Shown here one piece after another: positions 43,277-47,241 of a stretch of 47,241 nucleotides of DNA (positions are counted from its first letter, which is position 1; every line of letters starts with the position of its first letter). The DNA is taken from NCBI GenBank assembly GCA_947630595.1, contig CANRIG010000016.1, positions 1-47,241 on the forward strand. Direction: 5' to 3'. The translations under genes were made by a program, and so were the position numbers. The notes beneath the pieces were generated by a model. That model searched no databases. It was given only the letters and a program-made list of their open reading frames with translations, and was not told the DNA's origin. The stretch is from an uncultured Lachnospiraceae bacterium. Lineage in GTDB: Bacteria; Bacillota; Clostridia; Lachnospirales; Lachnospiraceae.

Positions 43277-45022
43277 TTATGGTCTCCTTTTTCTTTTTTG
43301 AAAAAGCTTCCTGATTGCATCCAGCCCGTTATACCTTCCAATCCACAACGCAAACGTAGAAATGATCATGAGGATCACTGTATAAACAAATGCCATAGCC
43401 TGCGCGTCTGTGGTCGCCGTCTCCTCTGTGGCCATCTTGATCGCAATACCCAACGGACGGAGCAATGGATGATACAGAAATACAGACAAACTGTACTCAG
43501 ATAATAATCCATTAAAATTCAAAACAACAACCGACAGAACAACCGGCATAATGATCGGAATGATCACTTTTCGCATTGTATAAAAGGGTTTTGCACCCAT
43601 GGCCTGTGCAGCTTCTTCCATATTCCCGTCAAATCCGATAAATGCCGCTCGGATCATTCTGTAAGAAAAAGGAATTTTAATAATAATATAGGCAAGCAGC
43701 ATAATCATCGGAGTCGCCACCAGAACCTTACCGGCAATATTCCAGCGTGGCTCATCATAGGTCATCATCAGCCCCAGGGCGATCATTGTGTTCGGCAGAA
43801 GCCATGGAATCAGAATAAACGGTTCAAAAAGCTTATCCCATTTCCGCTTCATCTTTGTAACGATCCTTGCGACTGCGATACAAATCATCGCAACAGTCAG
43901 GGCTGCCAGCAAAGAATAAACGATACTAACTACGTACGGTTTATATGCTGAGGAAGAACGGAACAATTTTGCGTAATTTTCAAGAGTGAACGAATCCCGG
44001 CGAATCTGACCCGTTTTGATCGTCAGTCCATCAGTAAAGGAAAATACCAATACATTGATGATCGGAAGCATATAAATGACAAACATCACATATGCGACAA
44101 TATGAGCGGCCACATTTGCCACCGGATTTTCAATTTTCTGTTTTTCCATCTTTGCTTTCGTCTTGGAAACAGAAATGAAATTTCCTTTCTTCTCAATCGT
44201 CTGCATGATAAACAGCAAAGCTGAGGTGGATATCCCCAGAATAATGGCCAGAAGCGCTGCAATATCACGTGATCCAGTCATATTTGAAAAGGTCATGATC
44301 ATGGGATTGATCGTCTGAAAGCCAGGACCGCCTACGATCATTGGTCCTGCCATGGTACTTAGCGCATAGATAAATGTCAGGATAGTGATCGCAAAAATAG
44401 TCGGCTTCATGGTCGGCAGAACAATCTTAAAAAGGATCGTTCCAGCGGAGGCTCCCATGTTTTTTGCCGCTTCAATCGTATGATAATCCAGATTTCTCAC
44501 AGCATTTGTTAAAAACATCATATGGTTTGATGTCGCTGAAAATGTCATGATGAATAATACGGCTCCAAAACCCACAAACCACTGAGGATTCATATTCGGA
44601 AAAATCTGCAGCAACAGTTTTGTAACAATGCCAGTCTGACCATACACAAACTTATATCCCGTAACAAGGACAACTCCTCCGTAAATCAGAGTCGACATAA
44701 ATCCGATGCTCAATATCTTTGCGCCTCTGATATCAAAATATTCTGTGAACAGCACGATCAGAATACCTGAGATATTTACAGTGATAACAGAGGTGACAGC
44801 CAACAGAAAACTATTCTTCAGGCTGCCGATGGCTCTTGAAGATCTCATGATCTTATGAACGGCATCCAGAGAAAACTGGCCATCTTTCATAAAAGCCTTC
44901 AGAAGCAGATTCACATTCGGAAAGACAAGAAATGAAAGAATAAACCAAATCAGCGCAAATTTCAGCAAAAATCCCGGAACATTAAATGTTCCATCCTGCC
45001 ATTTTATTTTTAGCTTCCTCAT
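43277..45022 (-). CDS. ABC transporter permease, two domains in one chain
   Basis: About 581 aa with twelve or so membrane spans and two permease EAA loops: EAAKNMGASAGTILFKIVLP in the first half and EAAQAMGAKPFYTMRKVIIP in the second. This fused arrangement is typical of iron(III)/2-aminoethylphosphonate-type importers (FbpB-like). The ATG at 45020-45022 has GGGGAGG at 8 nt; an upstream GTG overlaps that site. It lies 14 nt after the ATPase gene. Confidence 0.88.
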   Translation of the reverse strand: MRKLKIKWQDGTFNVPGFLLKFALIWFILSFLVFPNVNLLLKAFMKDGQFSLDAVHKIMRSSRAIGSLKNSFLLAVTSVITVNISGILIVLFTEYFDIRGAKILSIGFMSTLIYGGVVLVTGYKFVYGQTGIVTKLLLQIFPNMNPQWFVGFGAVLFIMTFSATSNHMMFLTNAVRNLDYHTIEAAKNMGASAGTILFKIVLPTMKPTIFAITILTFIYALSTMAGPMIVGGPGFQTINPMIMTFSNMTGSRDIAALLAIILGISTSALLFIMQTIEKKGNFISVSKTKAKMEKQKIENPVANVAAHIVAYVMFVIYMLPIINVLVFSFTDGLTIKTGQIRRDSFTLENYAKLFRSSSAYKPYVVSIVYSLLAALTVAMICIAVARIVTKMKRKWDKLFEPFILIPWLLPNTMIALGLMMTYDEPRWNIAGKVLVATPMIMLLAYIIIKIPFSYRMIRAAFIGFDGNMEEAAQAMGAKPFYTMRKVIIPIIMPVVLSVVVLNFNGLLSEYSLSVFLYHPLLRPLGIAIKMATEETATTDAQAMAFVYTVILMIISTFALWIGRYNGLDAIRKLFQKRKRRP

Positions 45023-45036
45023 ACACTCCACCTCCC

Positions 45037-46041
45037 CTAGAACTGCATGATATCCTGACGACCGATATACAGATTCACTTTCTCACCTTCTTTGTAGTAC
45101 TTATATCCATCGTTCTTTTCAAGATACTTCACGGTTTGCCCCATACAGGAAAGGGTATATTTTGTCAGCACGCCGTTAAATTCCCGCTCCGTCACAATTC
45201 CTGTTATCTTCGCGTGGTCCGGTTTATATTCATCCACACATCTCTCGATCCTGACAAATCCCGTCTTCGCAATATCAAAATGAGAACCCAGCTGTTCATT
45301 GACAGAACTCAGGATCTCTTCTCCCAAACAGTTAATGTCCCCGATAAAATCACACACAAATTCACTTTCAGACTCGTTGTAGATCTCATATGGCGTCCCC
45401 ACTTGTTCAATATAGCCATTATTGAAAACAGCGATCCTGTCAGACAATGTAAGTGCTTCCTCCTGATCGTGCGTGACATACAGCGTAGTGATTCCCAGCT
45501 CTTTTTGCAGACGTTTTAATTCAAGCCTCATATCAATCCGAAGTTTAGCGTCAAGATTGGACAGCGGCTCATCCAGACACAGAATACGTGGCTCCAGCAC
45601 AATTGCTCTTGCAAGGGCTACTCTCTGTTGTTGCCCTCCCGACAAAGCAGAAACATTTTTCCGAAGCTGTTCGTCCGTAATTTTAATTTTTCCTGCAACC
45701 TCCCGTATTTTTCTGTCAATTTCCTGCTTTGGCAATTTTTTTACCTTCAATCCAAAAGCAATGTTATCGTATACAGTCATCGTAGGAAAAAGGGCATAGC
45801 TTTGAAAGACCATCCCGATATTTCTGTTCTCTACCGGAAGATTTGTGATGTCCTTACCATCGACAATTACTTTCCCTTTCGATGGGATGATAAATCCCAC
45901 CAAAGCTCTCAATGAAGTGGTCTTTCCACATCCGCTGGGGCCCAGGAAGGTGAAAAACTCACCTTCCCGGATTTCCAGATTGAGATTATTCATCGCTATA
46001 AAGTCGCCGTATCTGATTTCAATATTCTCAAATTTAATCAT
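45037..46041 (-). CDS. ABC transporter ATP-binding protein (PotA/FbpC/UgpC group)
   Basis: A 334-aa ATPase: Walker A GPSGCGKTTS, Q-loop VFQSYALFPTMTV, signature LSGGQQQRVALARAI, Walker B ILCLDEPLSNLD, H-loop VTHDQEEA, then a C-terminal TOBE-like domain (about 240-334). It powers the adjacent fused permease. AAAGGAGAAG precedes the ATG. The gene is 68 nt downstream of the binding-protein gene. Confidence 0.92.
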   Translation of the reverse strand: MIKFENIEIRYGDFIAMNNLNLEIREGEFFTFLGPSGCGKTTSLRALVGFIIPSKGKVIVDGKDITNLPVENRNIGMVFQSYALFPTMTVYDNIAFGLKVKKLPKQEIDRKIREVAGKIKITDEQLRKNVSALSGGQQQRVALARAIVLEPRILCLDEPLSNLDAKLRIDMRLELKRLQKELGITTLYVTHDQEEALTLSDRIAVFNNGYIEQVGTPYEIYNESESEFVCDFIGDINCLGEEILSSVNEQLGSHFDIAKTGFVRIERCVDEYKPDHAKITGIVTEREFNGVLTKYTLSCMGQTVKYLEKNDGYKYYKEGEKVNLYIGRQDIMQF

Positions 46042-46109
46042 GATCTTCTCCTTTGCGAATCATATACCATCAACCATCAATCAATCATCCATTCATCTTC
46101 TTCTGCGTT

Positions 46110-47141
46110 TTAATACTGAACAAACTCCAGCTCTGCCTTTTCCACCCATGCGTCAATATTTTCTGCGATAAATCCCCAGTCAAGATCCTGAGCTTTCAGA
46201 CTCTCCATCAATCCTGATACGTCTTCGGAAACTCCTTCCAGAGCCTTTGCCTGACATGGTATCGTGCCAAAATTGTCGGACCATTCAAGCTGGATTTCCG
46301 CGCTTCCAAGCCAGTTGAGAAATTCCACACAAAGATCATAATTTTTTGTTCCTTTGGCAATTGCCACAGACTCCACAACAAACGGCTCACCAACCTCCGG
46401 GGTCATGATCTGGAACTGGTAATCACGCTCTTTCTGCTCCATAAGTACGCCAGAAGCCCAGTGCTCATCCATCGGATATGTTCCGTCGATCACTTCTCCG
46501 ATAGAATCCTCCCCTTCTGCAATATTGTGTGCGTTTCCATAAATTGCCTTAGCAAGTTCCCATCCTTCGTCCGCGATCCCCAGCTCTCCTTCTTCATCCG
46601 GATAACGGCTGATGATACTTGCGTATACCGTTTTATCCGTTCCGCCTTCCAGTCCATGAAGCTGATATAAGCCTTTATATTTTTCGTGGGCAAGATCTGT
46701 CCAGTCAGAAGGCATATCCTCATAATCTGCGTTTCCGATGAGAAGAAGCGGCGTAGTACTGACAGGATAGTAGAATCCGTCTTTATCGATCAGGCTTTCG
46801 TCCACGCCGTCTGTCCAGTTCGGCTCCCATTTTTCCAAAAGATCCACCGCTTTCATTTTCTCGTACTCGATGCTATTCAGGCCAAAGACTACATCGCAGA
46901 GCGGATTATTTTTCTCTGCGATCATACGTTCTGTAACGGCTGAACCACCAAGATGAACAACCTGCAGATTAAAGCCATCCTCTGCCGCCCTGTTTGTCAG
47001 CCATTCGTCTCTTCCGTCAGTGCCGCTGTTCGTATAAACAACCAGAGCAGCGCTCTTATCCACTTCTTCTGCACAGACCGGGGAAATACCCATTGAAACG
47101 ATCATTGTTCCGGTCAATACTGCTACTAATACCTTTTTCAT
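46110..47141 (-). CDS. Extracellular solute-binding protein (iron/AEP-type family)
   Basis: A 343-aa protein with a signal peptide (MKKVLVAVLTGTMIVSMGIS, cleavage near VCA-EE). The mature part starts LVVYTNSGTDGRDEWL and contains CDVVFGLNSIEYEKM and PVSTTPLLLIGNADY, like the SBP family that binds ferric iron, thiamine or phosphonates (PF13343-like). The Cys near the cleavage site is not in a lipobox, so membrane attachment is uncertain. First gene of the operon; AAGGAGGAC before the ATG. The GDPD gene points to an organophosphate ligand. Confidence 0.87.
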   Translation of the reverse strand: MKKVLVAVLTGTMIVSMGISPVCAEEVDKSAALVVYTNSGTDGRDEWLTNRAAEDGFNLQVVHLGGSAVTERMIAEKNNPLCDVVFGLNSIEYEKMKAVDLLEKWEPNWTDGVDESLIDKDGFYYPVSTTPLLLIGNADYEDMPSDWTDLAHEKYKGLYQLHGLEGGTDKTVYASIISRYPDEEGELGIADEGWELAKAIYGNAHNIAEGEDSIGEVIDGTYPMDEHWASGVLMEQKERDYQFQIMTPEVGEPFVVESVAIAKGTKNYDLCVEFLNWLGSAEIQLEWSDNFGTIPCQAKALEGVSEDVSGLMESLKAQDLDWGFIAENIDAWVEKAELEFVQY

Positions 47142-47241
47142 TTCGTGTCCTCCTTACAAAATTAGGTAGTGTCAAAAGCTACCTGTTTTTTTGTTGCAAA
47201 ATATAATAAAAACCTTGATTTTAAGGGAAATCTGCAAAAAG
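47142..47241 (-). other. Upstream region of the transporter operon
   Basis: A/T-rich, with a small AGGTAG/CTACCT hairpin just before the ribosome site (near 47165-47185). A TATATT-like -10 is visible near 47200 without a convincing -35. The regulatory region probably continues beyond the right edge. Confidence 0.35.

Overview
The window looks like a chromosome segment of an anaerobic Firmicute, most probably Lachnospiraceae-like. The evidence is a Firmicute-type pyrK/pyrDB pair, cdaA-cdaR, RecD2, VanZ- and ComF-family genes, AGGAGG ribosome sites throughout, and a LexA box of the Gram-positive CGAAC-N4-GTTCG type. I cannot name the species. Nearly all housekeeping genes are on the minus strand.

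Positions 1-25,000 are GC-rich core. Reading leftwards along transcription: an SOS/repair group uvrB, a small membrane protein gene, and uvrA; mreB; then recD2, comF, cdaA (c-di-AMP synthase), cdaR and an HPr-like phosphocarrier. Next is a plus-strand secreted cell-wall-binding L,D-transpeptidase, then a large fused phosphoglycosyltransferase/GT2 glycosyltransferase. After that come the pyrimidine genes pyrF-pyrK-pyrD and pyrE, small membrane and VanZ-like proteins, an M29-type aminopeptidase with a long N-terminal extension, and purE-purM (purM cut by the left edge). Clear sigma-A promoters with 17-bp spacers are visible for purE, pyrE, pyrF and the transpeptidase gene.

Positions about 25,280-42,200 form a lower-GC accessory island next to uvrB. 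It opens with a small excisionase-like HTH protein and two tandem tyrosine recombinases. It then carries a sigma-factor-like protein, an XRE / LytTR response regulator / GHKL kinase operon, a SymE-family toxin-like gene, and two paralogous divergent modules of an XRE repressor facing a small acidic protein, with four matching operators. Further on are secreted proteins, a truncated SPFH-protein gene, a Cro-like repressor with operators placed inside two promoter spacers, and a LexA-controlled cassette of a Y-family polymerase, a small conserved protein and an SRAP protein. I see no relaxase or type IV secretion genes, so the island looks like a decayed or non-self-transmissible element. Its right end is not defined.

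Positions 42,450-47,141 hold a minus-strand operon: solute-binding protein, ABC ATPase, two-in-one permease, and a glycerophosphodiester phosphodiesterase. It resembles the logic of the ugp system (import plus cytoplasmic GDPD) but uses a transporter of the iron/2-aminoethylphosphonate type. Its base composition is intermediate.

No single gene set is an obvious new large system. The strongest unexplained items are the duplicated XRE/operator modules, the structured uvrB leader with crossing inverted repeats, the phosphoglycosyltransferase-GT2 fusion, the XRE-LytTR-GHKL trio without a visible peptide partner, and the GDPD-linked transporter.
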